The notes below the pieces were generated by a model that had not been told where the DNA came from, ran no database searches, and saw only the letters and a program-made list of their open reading frames with translations. The translations under genes were made by a program, and so were the position numbers. From Bradyrhizobium huanghuaihaiense (GTDB taxonomy: Bacteria > Pseudomonadota > Alphaproteobacteria > Rhizobiales > Xanthobacteraceae), in contig NZ_VLLA01000026.1 of assembly GCF_007830635.1 (NCBI RefSeq), positions 23,734-87,733 of the forward strand: a DNA stretch of 64,000 nt, in the 5' to 3' direction. How positions within the stretch are numbered: position 1 is the stretch's first letter; each line of letters opens with the position of its first letter. Shown here in pieces: positions 44,380-52,452 of the stretch.

Positions 44380-44781
44380 ATGAGCGGTCGACCTGCGAGT
44401 TGGCGGTTGCCCACCCCGAAACAGATGGAAAAGCTAGCAAGGTCAATGGGTAATCCCGTCGGACAGGAGAGTCCGCTTGGTCCGCAGGACGACATGCCAG
44501 ACGAGTACTGGCACTCCATCCTTGACGGTCTCCCGGCTGACGCCGAGCAGGTGGGACGGAGCACAGGACTTCGCCTGTCCGAGCTTCCGCAGCACGTTCT
44601 GCGAGTTTCCTGCCGCAGGTGCGAGCGGATTGTTGAGATCCAGAAGGCCGACGCCGTTCGCCTGTACGGCCGGCAGGCCATCTGGAAGGAGGTTGGGCAA
44701 CGCCTGTTGAACAACACCTGCCAAAGCCGGACTGGCAGGTATGAGGAGGACGGCTGCTGGCCGACCTTCGAGCCTGTCTGA
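44380..44781 (+). CDS. Zinc-ribbon-like protein of unknown function (133 aa)
   Basis: 133 residues. After a polar N-terminus the C-terminal half, SELPQHVLRVSCRRCERIVEIQKADAVRLYG...TCQSRTGRYEEDGCW, contains a CxxC and two further cysteines spaced as a zinc-binding unit. Proteins like this recur in Bradyrhizobium islands. Divergent from Ku. No function assigned. Confidence 0.65.
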   Translation: MSGRPASWRLPTPKQMEKLARSMGNPVGQESPLGPQDDMPDEYWHSILDGLPADAEQVGRSTGLRLSELPQHVLRVSCRRCERIVEIQKADAVRLYGRQAIWKEVGQRLLNNTCQSRTGRYEEDGCWPTFEPV

Positions 44782-44801
44782 ATTGATAAGCCGCGTCCCG
44801 G

Positions 44802-45269
44802 ATGGCTCCGAAGCATCACCCGACGCCGCTCTCCGGTGGCGATCGAAAGGCGCTGGACAAGGAGCTCGGCAAGGCACGCGCGATGGCCACCATCCTGGCA
44901 GCGCAGTCCGCAGCGGCTCGCGCCGAAGGCGAGGAGCTGATCAAAAGGGCCGATCGCCTCCTGTGCGAGAGCTGGAACGAACGCATGTGGGATGGCGAGC
45001 CAATCGATCCGTCGCCCACGGTCGATCAGGCAATCAACGGCGGTTACTCTTGGCTTGAAATACAGTGCTCCCGTTGCAAGTCCCGACGTGATGTTGACCT
45101 GGCCGCATTGCCGCACGTCACTACAACCTTTGTGCACGACTTAGCCGGCAGGCTCCGATGCAACAAATGTGCTAAGGCGGTCGTCGCCCTTCCGCAACGC
45201 TGCTGCAGCTCGCGCACCACCCCCGCTCCGCTCCCTCCGAGAAGCTCGAGGCCAGGGGCAAGACTGTAG
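44802..45269 (+). pseudogene. Zinc-ribbon gene with a one-base deletion near 45178
   Basis: The first about 125 codons are sound, ending in the ribbon CSRCKSRRDVDLAALPHV...RLRCNKCAKA. After that the reading frame becomes VVALPQRCCSSRTT..., unlike any expected protein. Restoring one base near 45178 gives KCAKAGRRPSATLLQLA, the expected end of this family. So a single deletion changed the C-terminus. It may still be translated as a 155-residue variant. It follows the previous ribbon gene by 20 bases and is joined to the SRAP remnant below in the alternative frame. Confidence 0.6.
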
Positions 45270-45275
45270 ACTTCA

Positions 45276-45741
45276 AGGTGCTCCGGCTGCAGCCGGACAG
45301 CGGCACCACGAATATACGCAACACAAGCAGCAGCCACCGGAAGCGTTGGCTGGGGCCTGACACTCGCTGCCTCGTGCCCATTACATCGTTTTCCGAGTAC
45401 GACACAATCGAAGGCAAAAAGGTCCCTGTGTGATTCGCTCTTGATGAATCTCGTCCCCTCGCCGCCTTCGCCGGGATCTGGACGAACTGGACGAGCGTTC
45501 GCAAGGCGAAGGAAGGTGAGACCACCATAGACGTCTTCGGGTTCCTGACCTGCGAGCCAAACGTCGAGGTGAAGCGCGTGCACCCGAAAGCTATGCCGGT
45601 GATCCTGACGACAACCGAGGAGTACGATGTGTGATGCGGGCGTCGTGGGACGAAGCCAAGGCGCTGCAGCGACCGCTGCCGGACGGCACGTTGGAGATCG
45701 TCGCGACCGGCGAGAAGGAAGACCCAGCCGTGACCGCATAG
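45276..45741 (+). pseudogene. SRAP/YedK-family remnant (abasic-site/DNA-protein-crosslink protein)
   Basis: Reading across frames gives TTNIRNTSS, RCLVPITSFSEYD, KKVPV-stop-FALDESRPLAAFAGIWTNWTSVRK, DVFGFLTCEPN and HPKAMPVILTT, all core SRAP motifs in order (the RCLVP and HPKAMPVIL motifs are diagnostic). The N-terminal catalytic Cys2 region is missing, a TGG-to-TGA stop sits near 45430 and a one-base deletion near 45632. Inactive. Intact SRAP proteins shield abasic sites in single-stranded DNA. Confidence 0.75.
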
Positions 45742-45864
45742 TGTTATGCACAGATCGGCGGAACAGGGGACAATTTCAGCGCCCTCGATTTCGAATCCCT
45801 GCCCTGTGCTAACCGGCTGGAACGGCGGCGCGAGACGACGATTCGTCTCGGTGGAGCGAATTCG

Positions 45865-46161
45865 ATGCTGATGTTTAGGGAAAGATGGCCGACGGTTCGC
45901 ACGCTGCGCGGCTGGGCCATTTCGGTCCTTAGCGACGCCAGAGCCATTAGGAAATGCGAGGAACACGGGTGGATGCAGGATCGTGGCGACCCTCATGCCC
46001 GCGAACGTGCGTTCGATGTTGCACGTCAGCACCCGCCGGCGGGATATTTTCCGGAGACCGCCGCAGTCGCGATCGCCGGAGTCTTGGATTCGATCGGAGA
46101 CACGTGCCCCGAATGTCCACCCGAAGTACCCGTTAACGTCGGCGCGCGGACCGCGAAGTGA
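45865..46161 (+). CDS. Small protein of unknown function (98 aa)
   Basis: 98 residues with motif AIRKCEEHGWMQDRGDPHARERAFDVARQHPPAGYFPETAAVAIAGVLDSIGDTCPECPPE, ending in a CxxC pair. The ECEEHGWM.DR.DPHARERA style is one I recall from Bradyrhizobium accessory genes. No known function. It converges with the serine recombinase, 10 bases away. Confidence 0.6.
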   Translation: MLMFRERWPTVRTLRGWAISVLSDARAIRKCEEHGWMQDRGDPHARERAFDVARQHPPAGYFPETAAVAIAGVLDSIGDTCPECPPEVPVNVGARTAK

Positions 46162-46171
46162 CCAAGCTACG

Positions 46172-47809
46172 TCAAGAGGAGAGCCGCGGTCCACGGGCCA
46201 GCATCATTTGTATCCCATGGATCAGTCCCGCCGCGCTCTCGAATCTGCGCCGATACCGCTTTCGTACGACCGCCTCGGTCATGATCAGCGGGCGCTTGGG
46301 AATGCTGTCTCTCGACGTCAGGATATAGTCGAGCGGTTGCTTATTCTGCTCATCCAGCCTGACTACGACGGTAATACCCGGACGCTGTTTGGAGCTACGC
46401 CGCAAGGTCCAAGCCAGACAGTGTTTCTGAGAATGCTTCCAGCATCGGACCACACGTAGCGATATGAAGGACCCATCTTTCACAGCCATGCAGCCACCGG
46501 CTCGCTCCGCGATGAGATCAGGACCCACGCCCGACACGCGGCCGGCGATCTCAGCGGCCAGCTGCTTGATCAGATTGGCACGCTCGCCGCGCGTGTCTAA
46601 GTAGCTGTAGTCGCCATCCGGAACGTAGCCGATCAGGGCATAGGCGTTACGAAGGCTACCGAACCTCCGCTCGTACAGGTCGGCGCTGGGGCCTCCCTTT
46701 ACTCGATTGATCGCATTGTGAGACAGAGCGCCTAGCCGGTGCTGAAGAACGCGCAGTTTCTTGAGCAGTTCATCCGTGGACAGCCGTTGCCGTATTCGTC
46801 GTTCAATAATTCGTTGAGCGGCGTCAAAGACTTTCCGCGGCACAATCTGCTCAAGTGCGGCAACCCCTCGTATCCATTTGGCCTTGGCGTTGATGACACG
46901 GCGCCCTCGCAGGTAGTTCGAAGTCCGGTAGTAGACAGTGTTGCCCGTGTAATTCTCGTTGCGAAGGATGCGGCCAATCATCTGAAGATTCCACGGAACG
47001 CGGCGATGGTTGACGATGCCTCTCGCGTTCAGCTCGCGGGCGATGGCGGTTTCCTCTTTCCCGCCGACGAAGCTTTCGAATATCCATCGCACGATCGCGA
47101 TCTCATCGGGTGGCCCGGCCCGCAGCAACACCCTGTCAGTCTGCAAGGCTTTTTGCTGGCCATGTTCCAGAAATCCCCTCGACTTGCCAGTTGCGTCGAT
47201 CAGCTCTCTTCGCAGTGCGAAGCCAGGCCGACCGCCCACCCAATAGCCAAGCCCTGCAATCCGGCTCTGCCCCGCAAAAACCTTCGCCGACTGATTCCGG
47301 CTGTCCTCCGCTGCCATCAGGCGCTTCATGTTCTTCCAGAGTCCGGACATCGGGCTTCCGTCGTTCTCGAAGACCTCGGCGCAATAGAGCACCTTCACAC
47401 CGGCCAACTTGCAGATGAACTCGTAATATGCGCTCTCGTCCGTGTCCTGAAACCGACCCCAGCGACTGACGTCCCGCACCAAGACATTCCCGAAATCGGC
47501 GGCTCCCGATTGAACGTCGTTGATCAAACCGATGAGCCCCAGTTGGTTGTTGATCCTCAGTCCGCTGATGCCCTCGTCGATATATGTGCGAACGATCGTG
47601 AGCCGATGCTCGGCTGCGTAGGCCGCGATGAGCGCCATCTGGTTTGCGATCGAATATTGCTGCCGGTCCGTCGACATCCGGACGTATTGCGCAGCCCGGA
47701 GCTCGCGCTCCCGACGCCGGGGCAGCCTGGCATGCTGGACAGTGAGCTCTGGTGCAGCTGTCAGCCTATTCCAACCCGCCTGAAAACCAAGAAGTGTGAA
47801 GCTGTTCAC
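46172..47809 (-). CDS. Large serine recombinase
   Basis: 545 residues from GTG at 47809. Resolvase domain with nucleophile Ser46 in QYVRMSTDRQQYS, then IDEGISGL, LVRDVSRWGRFQDTDES and the long recombinase domain (GIVNHRRVPWNLQMIGRILRNENYTGNTVYY), followed by a coiled-coil region. Large serine recombinases integrate or excise mobile DNA. Its presence with the tyrosine recombinase at 39405 brackets the Ku/zinc-ribbon segment, suggesting a nested island. Possible downstream start not excluded. Confidence 0.85.
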   Translation of the reverse strand: MNSFTLLGFQAGWNRLTAAPELTVQHARLPRRRERELRAAQYVRMSTDRQQYSIANQMALIAAYAAEHRLTIVRTYIDEGISGLRINNQLGLIGLINDVQSGAADFGNVLVRDVSRWGRFQDTDESAYYEFICKLAGVKVLYCAEVFENDGSPMSGLWKNMKRLMAAEDSRNQSAKVFAGQSRIAGLGYWVGGRPGFALRRELIDATGKSRGFLEHGQQKALQTDRVLLRAGPPDEIAIVRWIFESFVGGKEETAIARELNARGIVNHRRVPWNLQMIGRILRNENYTGNTVYYRTSNYLRGRRVINAKAKWIRGVAALEQIVPRKVFDAAQRIIERRIRQRLSTDELLKKLRVLQHRLGALSHNAINRVKGGPSADLYERRFGSLRNAYALIGYVPDGDYSYLDTRGERANLIKQLAAEIAGRVSGVGPDLIAERAGGCMAVKDGSFISLRVVRCWKHSQKHCLAWTLRRSSKQRPGITVVVRLDEQNKQPLDYILTSRDSIPKRPLIMTEAVVRKRYRRRFESAAGLIHGIQMMLARGPRLSS

Positions 47810-47908
47810 CCCCGCCGACTCTCTCCTCGCCTACAATAGGAACGTCTCCGTTCCGGATGCTTATCCGGGAATGGACGAGTCGGAGCTGGGGAAGCTGGAG
47901 GCGCGGCC

Positions 47909-48130
47909 ATGAAGCCCCATGCCATGAGCAAGCATTTCGGTAATGGCGCCGGCCACGTTCTGCGCCAGCACAACAGTGCCGAGCTACGGTTCAGCTGGCG
48001 CGGCAAGCCCGACGGATCGGCCCGCTATGTCGAGCGCCTCAACCGCTACGCTCGCAATGGCGTGGAATATCCCAGTCTTGCCGCCCTGCTAAGCGCCGTC
48101 GAGGCCGAGCACGCTCAAAAGGAGCACTGA
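47909..48130 (+). CDS. Small protein of unknown function (73 aa)
   Basis: GGAGG 7 bases before the ATG. Sequence MKPHAMSKHFGNGAGHVLRQHNSAELRFSWRGKPDGSARYVERLNRYA is polar and histidine-rich at its start; not recognised. Divergent from the recombinase. The good start signal is the main support. Confidence 0.5.
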   Translation: MKPHAMSKHFGNGAGHVLRQHNSAELRFSWRGKPDGSARYVERLNRYARNGVEYPSLAALLSAVEAEHAQKEH

Positions 48131-48192
48131 TATGCAACGCGCTGGCTCGAGCTCTGACGGCCGGCGAAGATCTGCTGTCGAGATATGCGCGG

Positions 48193-48417
48193 TCAGCGCC
48201 TCTTGGGTGCGCCGCCGTTGGCCGTCGCAAAGTCAAAGCTGCGGACTTCTGGCGGGCTGGGCGGCGGCAGTCCGTAATCCTCCGCGCGCTTGGCGGCCAG
48301 CTTCCGATACGCGGCAGCCTGTTGCAGCAGTTGCGCTCGTAAAGAGGAGTCCGGTTCACTGGCGGCCAGTTCTTCAAACTGGACTGCTCTCTCCAAATAC
48401 TCGGTCAATAGCTTCAC
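48193..48417 (-). CDS. Small helical protein of unknown function (74 aa)
   Basis: 74 residues, mostly one helical hairpin (LERAVQFEELAASEPDSSLRAQLLQQAAAYRKLAAKRAEDYGLP), of the kind common in Bradyrhizobium stress regions. It overlaps the stop of the upstream gene by 4 bases, so both lie in one operon under the EcfG-type promoter at 48694. Confidence 0.6.
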   Translation of the reverse strand: MKLLTEYLERAVQFEELAASEPDSSLRAQLLQQAAAYRKLAAKRAEDYGLPPPSPPEVRSFDFATANGGAPKRR

Positions 48418-48653
48418 GATACATTCGGCTCTCGTTTCATTGCACCAAGCGCGGCCGGGGGCGCGGAGCCAGGCACAGCCAACCAGTCGTCGATCTTCAA
48501 GGCCATTTCGGCTTGCCTGACCCGCTTCATCAACAGCTCACGCTCTACCCCCGGTGGGAGCTGGTCGGCGGATTTCTGAAGCTCGGCAGCCTGCTGAAGC
48601 AAGCGCTCCTGGAAGGATGTTGTGTGCTTGATCCGGCGACGCTGTTGACCCAT
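48414..48653 (-). CDS. Small helical protein of unknown function (79 aa)
   Basis: 79 residues from ATG at 48653. MGQQRRRIKHTTSFQERLLQQAAELQKSADQLPPGVERELLMKRVRQAEMALKIDDWL is a basic start followed by a two-helix unit with a conserved-looking 'FqERL..qA..l...A..LPpG.eRe.LlkrarQaE.A..i..WL' pattern, a family I recall in Bradyrhizobium. First gene of the pair, 41 bases after the EcfG-type -10 element. Confidence 0.65.
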   Translation of the reverse strand: MGQQRRRIKHTTSFQERLLQQAAELQKSADQLPPGVERELLMKRVRQAEMALKIDDWLAVPGSAPPAALGAMKREPNVS

Positions 48654-48693
48654 TAGATACCTCAGCCTGGGTGTTTCCGACCCTTGACTCTCG

Positions 48694-48718
48694 AACGCGG
48701 GGGGGCATTTTAGGTTCC
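48694..48718 (-). promoter_or_regulatory. EcfG-type general-stress promoter for the small-gene pair
   Basis: Minus strand: GGAAC (48718-48714), 16 bases, CGTT (48697-48694), a match at every conserved position to the alphaproteobacterial general-stress sigma EcfG. The spacer contains a run of seven Cs. It is 41 bases before the ATG at 48653. Confidence 0.75.
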
Positions 48719-48743
48719 TATTCTGGAACGAGAGGGATGACCT

Positions 48744-49088
48744 GTGGCCTCCGTGCTCCTGGTAGAGGATGAAGCGCTGATCCGTATGATGATCGCGGAC
48801 ATGTTGCTCGATCTCGGCCACTCCGTCGCGGGCGAGGCGAGCAACCTTGCTAGCGGTCTTTCGATAGCACGAACCACAGCTGCAGATTGCGCCATCCTTG
48901 ATGTAAGCCTCGGCGCCGATAGCTCAGCTCCGATCGCAGAAATCCTGAACAACCGGGGCGTTCCATTCACTTTCGCAAGCGGCTACGGGTCGGACGGAAT
49001 TCCAGCTGGCTTCAGAGAAAGACCTGTTCTCCGCAAACCCTTCACGGTTGAAGAGCTTGCGCGATGTTTGACGATCTTGCTGAAGTAA
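48744..49088 (+). CDS. Single-domain response regulator
   Basis: 114 residues from GTG. Receiver domain only: acidic pocket VEDE, phosphoacceptor in AILDVSLG, Thr/Ser in FASGYG and the conserved LRKPF lysine. Output domain absent, so it acts by phosphate transfer or protein binding. Such stand-alone receivers occur in the alphaproteobacterial general-stress system alongside HWE kinases. Convergent with the response regulator at 49111. Confidence 0.85.
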   Translation: MASVLLVEDEALIRMMIADMLLDLGHSVAGEASNLASGLSIARTTAADCAILDVSLGADSSAPIAEILNNRGVPFTFASGYGSDGIPAGFRERPVLRKPFTVEELARCLTILLK

Positions 49089-49110
49089 GCGCAAGTCTCG
49101 CCGCAGATAC

Positions 49111-49455
49111 TCAGCACTTTCCTGTCGTTTCCTGCATCACCCGCGACAGGTCCTGCTCATCAAAGGGCTTCCTGATCATGGGATACCCATCGCGCCGTCG
49201 TTCCCGACCGGACAGTTGCAAAATCTTCAGCTCGGGACGTAGACGCCTGGCCCTTTCGGCCAGCTCGTGACCGTCCATGCCGGGCATGTTGATATCCGTG
49301 ATCAGTATCGAGATTTTATTGTTATGTCTTAGCGTCTCGAGCGCCTGATCGCCGCTGTTTGCGCTAACCGTTTCGCAGCCCAAGTCCTGCAACATGCCGA
49401 CCATCACGTCGAGCACGTCCGGGTCATCGTCCACGACCAATACTGTATGGCGCAC
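49111..49455 (-). CDS. Single-domain response regulator (second)
   Basis: 114 residues from GTG at 49455. Receiver motifs VVDDDPDV, the phosphoacceptor in LITDINMPGMDG and lysine in IRKPFDEQDL. No output domain. An EcfG-type near-match, CGAAC-N16-CGTT, lies upstream on the same strand. Works in a phosphorelay whose kinase may be one of the HWE kinases nearby. Confidence 0.85.
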   Translation of the reverse strand: MRHTVLVVDDDPDVLDVMVGMLQDLGCETVSANSGDQALETLRHNNKISILITDINMPGMDGHELAERARRLRPELKILQLSGRERRRDGYPMIRKPFDEQDLSRVMQETTGKC

Positions 49456-49484
49456 GGTAAGAATCCCTCATCTCGAAAACCTAG

Positions 49485-49509
49485 AACGTCTACATGAGCC
49501 AACAGTTCG
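49485..49509 (-). promoter_or_regulatory. Near-match to an EcfG-type promoter
   Basis: Minus strand: CGAAC-N16-CGTT (49509 to 49485), one mismatch in the first base of the -35 element. It lies 30 bases ahead of the response regulator at 49455. Plausible because other genes nearby have exact matches. Confidence 0.4.
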
Positions 49510-49587
49510 AGCGGCAACCGGCGACGTCCTGATCTGGGAGCAGATGCGAGCGAAAAATTCCGCGAGTTTCGCAAGGTTCCACGAAAA

Positions 49588-49610
49588 AGCCCCGGCTCAG
49601 AGCCGGGGCT
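49588..49610 (-). terminator. GC-rich hairpin terminator
   Basis: AGCCCCGGCT (49588-49597) and AGCCGGGGCT (49601-49610) pair perfectly with a 3-base loop. On the minus strand the stem is followed by a T-run (GCTTTTTC), so it reads as an intrinsic terminator for leftward transcripts entering the response-regulator spacer. Confidence 0.6.
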
Positions 49611-50007
49611 AGTCGCCCATCATTCGGGGGAAACTCGGGTGCTGCTCCCGAGCTGCGAACGACAAACCGCTGGCGCACCCGAAGTTTCTAACAAGCCAAA
49701 GGGCCGCTGTTTTGGCAGCGGCCCTTCCGGGTTTGCAATAATTCCGAAATGAAATGGCTTCACCAGCCCCGGGCTTCTACTTTTTCCCGATTGGCGGGAT
49801 TTTTGCAACTGCAAAATCTCAGTGTCCTTAATCCTCCTCGGTGCCAGCGAAAGAGGCCGCCAACCGGGCGGCCCAACGGGAGTCAGTGCGAAGAAGAAAC
49901 TAGCGCCGCCAAGCTGAACGCCACCATGCAGGCGGCGGTAAGAGACCAAAGGGTAATTGCGATCTCTCTAGGCATGCAGGCTAAACGGCGGCCGGCTTGG
50001 CCGGTTC
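49611..50007. other. Non-coding stretch with two further hairpins
   Basis: AAGGGCCGCTG (49699-49709) pairs with CAGCGGCCCTT (49716-49726); then TCCCG (49785-49789) and CGGGA (49795-49799) followed by five Ts form a rightward terminator. The open frames here look like chance. The region appears to separate transcription units. Confidence 0.45.
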
Positions 50008-50159
50008 CTACTGCTTTTGAATAACCCTCATCTGCGTTTGAATCTCTTCCTCAAGCTCGCGGATCATCTCGGCGTCGGGCCGGTCCGGAAGTGCTGCGCA
50101 AGCTCGCGGCACCGCCTCAGGCGCGCTGCGAGTTCTTGAGGCTCTTGGCAGTCCTTCAT
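50008..50159 (-). pseudogene. Frameshifted small helical gene
   Basis: From ATG at 50159 the protein reads MKDCQEPQELAARLRRCRELAQHFRTG, then stops early. The next frame continues as PDAEMIRELEEEIQTQMRVIQKQ, completing the helical pattern of a small family (a 'RLRRCRELA' start and 'ELe.ei..qmr.i' end). One base gained or lost near 50070 breaks it. Similar short genes in this region are intact. Confidence 0.5.
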
Positions 50160-50378
50160 CGCTTTCCTCCCTGTACGCACCAAATGCGAGAGCGGGAAAA
50201 GGTTGCAATGCAAACTTGGGCGGCTCTCTGCGTTCAGTTTAGCACGCATCAACTGCCTCATCTGCTCAAGCTCAATCTAAAGCGAGCGTGCTGCGGCACT
50301 TCGCATCTTCGCGCAGAAGCAACTAATTCGAATGTCACTTGTTGTCGCCGGCACAATCACTTGGAGGAGAAGAAGAAC

Positions 50379-50699
50379 ATGTCACGTCTAACTATGCTGG
50401 CCGCAACCTTGTTGCTGCTCGCGTCTGTGCCCGCGAGCGCGCAGCCGCAGCCCGCGCAAAGCGGGCCGGGCAACAACGCCGTCAACAGCTCCGATAAGAA
50501 CAATTCGAACGCGCCGGTCTCGGGTCGCAACAGCTTTACCGAGGGCCAGGCGAAATCGCGGATCGAGGACGCGGGATATTCCAACGTCTCCGGCCTGCAG
50601 AAGGACAACGAAGGCGTCTGGCGAGGCAAGGCCGACAAGGCGGGCACCAAGACCGATGTCAGCGTCGACTTCCAGGGCAACGTCAATCCCGCAAAATGA
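50379..50699 (+). CDS. Small periplasmic PepSY-like protein (106 aa)
   Basis: 106 residues from ATG at 50379 with GGAGGAG upstream. Signal peptide MSRLTMLAATLLLLASVPASAQ, then an Asn/Ser-rich spacer and the domain SFTEGQAKSRIEDAGYSNVSGLQKDNEGVWRGKADKAGTKTDVSVDFQGNV, whose helix-hairpin form looks like a PepSY domain. It is 12 bases before the next gene, so one operon is likely. Probable stress or envelope protein; function inferred weakly. Confidence 0.7.
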   Translation: MSRLTMLAATLLLLASVPASAQPQPAQSGPGNNAVNSSDKNNSNAPVSGRNSFTEGQAKSRIEDAGYSNVSGLQKDNEGVWRGKADKAGTKTDVSVDFQGNVNPAK

Positions 50700-50711
50700 G
50701 GAACAGATAGC

Positions 50712-51338
50712 ATGACGACCACCATCTCTCGCCTCTACGACAATTATTCCGATGCCGAGCGGGCCGTCACCCGGCTCGAGAGCGCCGGCGTACCGCACTC
50801 CGACATCAGCATCGTCGCCAACAATTCCGACAATTGGTACGGTTCACGGGGCGGCAAAGTCGACCGTGACCGCGACGGTGTCGACGATCGCGCCGAAGGC
50901 GCCGGCACGGGTGCCGGCATTGGCGCCGGCCTCGGCGGCGCGGCAGGCCTTCTCGCCGGCCTGGGCCTGTTGGCTATTCCCGGCCTGGGGCCGGTCGTGG
51001 CTGCGGGATGGCTCGCCTCCACGGCCGCCGGCGCGGCCGCGGGCGCGGCCACAGGCGGCATCGTCGGCGCGCTCACCGAGGCCGGCGTCTCCAAGGAAGA
51101 CGCATCGCGCTACGCGGAAGGCGTTCGCCGGGGCGGCACGCTCGTCTCCGCGAAGGTGCCCGACAACGATTGCGGACGCCTCGATGCGCTTCTCCATGAC
51201 AGGTCTGTCAACCTTCAGGAGCGCAGTTCCGCTTGGCAGAAGGCCGGCTGGAGCGACTTCGATGCCGCAAGTCCGCCGTTGTCTCCGGAGGACATCGGCC
51301 GCGAGCGCGAGCTTTACGGCGTGGGTGCGCGGCGATAG
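50712..51338 (+). CDS. General stress protein, YflT-like with glycine-zipper membrane region
   Basis: 208 residues. Begins MTTTISRLYDNYSDAERAVTRLESAGVPHSDISIVANNSD, the 'heat induced stress protein YflT' fold, followed by a glycine/alanine-rich hydrophobic stretch (about residues 65-125) resembling glycine-zipper segments and a terminal part with the motif SKEDASRYAEGVRRGGTLVSA, also typical of this family. Such proteins are common EcfG targets. Followed by a strong terminator. Confidence 0.8.
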   Translation: MTTTISRLYDNYSDAERAVTRLESAGVPHSDISIVANNSDNWYGSRGGKVDRDRDGVDDRAEGAGTGAGIGAGLGGAAGLLAGLGLLAIPGLGPVVAAGWLASTAAGAAAGAATGGIVGALTEAGVSKEDASRYAEGVRRGGTLVSAKVPDNDCGRLDALLHDRSVNLQERSSAWQKAGWSDFDAASPPLSPEDIGRERELYGVGARR

Positions 51339-51361
51339 GCCCCGGCAGACTCGACAAGACA

Positions 51362-51388
51362 AAGGCCCCGCTCCGCGGGGCCTTTTTT
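51362..51388 (+). terminator. Rho-independent terminator
   Basis: AAGGCCCCGC (51362-51371) pairs perfectly with GCGGGGCCTT (51375-51384) around a TCC loop, followed by a T-run to 51388. It closes the 50379-51338 operon. Confidence 0.92.
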
Positions 51389-51838
51389 GATGCGACCTCG
51401 CTGCGACGCTCAGAGGCGCAGCGACCCCGCCAATGCTGTTACACATGGCGAGGCCGCCTGCGCTCCAAGCGGACGGAGGGCCGCAACTTGGAGGCCAACA
51501 GACTCTACGCCCGCCAGATTTAGGATGTTGATTGCTAGAAAGAGGCACTCATTTAGGGGGGCCTAATCTGCCTCTGTGTGTCCAACAATGCAGCGACCCC
51601 ACCTTGGGCAGGAGGCTCGGTAGGGCCGCCTGCGCTCTCGGGAGGCCGGGGGCTGGTGCGGCGCGAGCCCGAGAGGCGAATCAAGCCTACGCCTGCCGCT
51701 TGCGGAAAAACAGCTGCGCAAGTCAGCCGGATCGAAAATTCAGAAGCTTCAATTGTCTGCCGCGCAAGCGCGAGCTGAGGAAGCGCGGAACCAGGGAACT
51801 TAACATGAGGTAAGCCCCCGGCTAGGCCGGAGGCGCTT
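51389..51838. other. 450 bases without a gene; one stem-loop
   Basis: AGAGGCA (51541-51547)/TGCCTCT (51569-51575) with inner TTAGG/CCTAA form a two-part stem that could belong to a small RNA. The words GCAGCGACCCC and GGCCGCCTGCGCTC each appear twice, near 51420-51460 and 51590-51635, suggesting partial duplication or mobile-element debris. No convincing coding frame. Confidence 0.35.
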
Positions 51839-52021
51839 ATGGCGACGGGCGACTTGGAATGGCTTACCGAAGAGATCGAACTGAAGCTGGAGCGGATTCG
51901 CGCCAAGATCGAGCGCGAGCAGGAAATGATTCAGCGGTCGTTCGAATTGCTAGCCAAGGCCAAGGCGCTCCTTAGCGAGCCTGTCCAGAAGACTTGGCCG
52001 TCCAAATCTTCGCACCCGTAG
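51839..52021 (+). CDS. Small coiled-coil protein (60 aa)
   Basis: GGAGG 5 bases before the ATG. About 45 of the 60 residues form one charged helix (EWLTEEIELKLERIRAKIEREQEMIQRSFELLAKAKALL) with heptad-like spacing. Ends with a Lys/Ser-rich tail. Unknown function, typical of this region. Confidence 0.6.
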   Translation: MATGDLEWLTEEIELKLERIRAKIEREQEMIQRSFELLAKAKALLSEPVQKTWPSKSSHP

Positions 52022-52088
52022 ATCCCGAATTACGAACTCGGCACAAACCGTATATCCCGCCAGCCCAAGCCGAAGGCATGTTACGGAT

Positions 52089-52178
52089 ATGGACAAAGAG
52101 TTCATTGTACGGGTGGCTGTGGTCGGTGCCGGCTTTCTCACCGTGGCAGCCGTCGCAATTCTCCTCTTCGGGCTTTGA
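52089..52178 (+). CDS. Candidate 29-residue membrane microprotein
   Basis: An ATG-to-TGA frame of 30 codons starting MDKEFIVRVAVVGAG and continuing as one hydrophobic helix ending ILLFGL. Charged start plus single transmembrane segment, the standard form of bacterial membrane microproteins. The ribosome-binding site is weak. The similar frame 57 bases downstream (52236) supports it. Confidence 0.4.
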   Translation: MDKEFIVRVAVVGAGFLTVAAVAILLFGL

Positions 52179-52211
52179 TCCGGCTCAATAGAGCGCGCCC
52201 TCGGGGCGCAG

Positions 52212-52230
52212 CCTCCCTGCTTACGGGAGG
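52212..52230 (+). promoter_or_regulatory. Hairpin hiding a Shine-Dalgarno sequence
   Basis: CCTCCC (52212-52217) can pair with GGGAGG (52225-52230), loop TGCTTAC. The 3' arm is the ribosome-binding site of the microprotein at 52236, so the stem could block its translation. Confidence 0.4.
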
Positions 52231-52235
52231 TGACG

Positions 52236-52319
52236 ATGCAGCCCTGGATGTTACACACGCTGACCTGGGGGCTAACCGCCGTTGGTCTCATCGCCATATT
52301 CTCGATGGCGATGCATTAG
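52236..52319 (+). CDS. Candidate 27-residue membrane microprotein
   Basis: A near-perfect ribosome-binding site GGAGGTGA at 52226-52233 leads into ATG at 52236. The 28-codon frame (MQPWMLHTLTWGLTAVGL...) forms a single hydrophobic helix and ends at TAG 52317. Strong start signal makes translation likely. Function unknown; probably a small inner-membrane protein. Confidence 0.5.
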   Translation: MQPWMLHTLTWGLTAVGLIAIFSMAMH

Positions 52320-52452
52320 GCTACCTCAGCTGGTCTTCTTGGGCTTCCTAACGTCCGATCTGCACGCCTCCTTCGCGATGAGACGCAGCCCCAAGGAACG
52401 ATCAAGCGGCGAATGAATCGTGATAGCAGGTCTCGTCAAACTGGGAACTGCG

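Noticed and set aside
49749..50024. A 91-codon plus-strand frame
   Set aside because: It spans a terminator hairpin and has no ribosome-binding site or protein-like pattern.
51578..51778. A 66-codon plus-strand frame
   Set aside because: Low-complexity Pro/Gly/Arg composition and overlapping repeats; no start signal.
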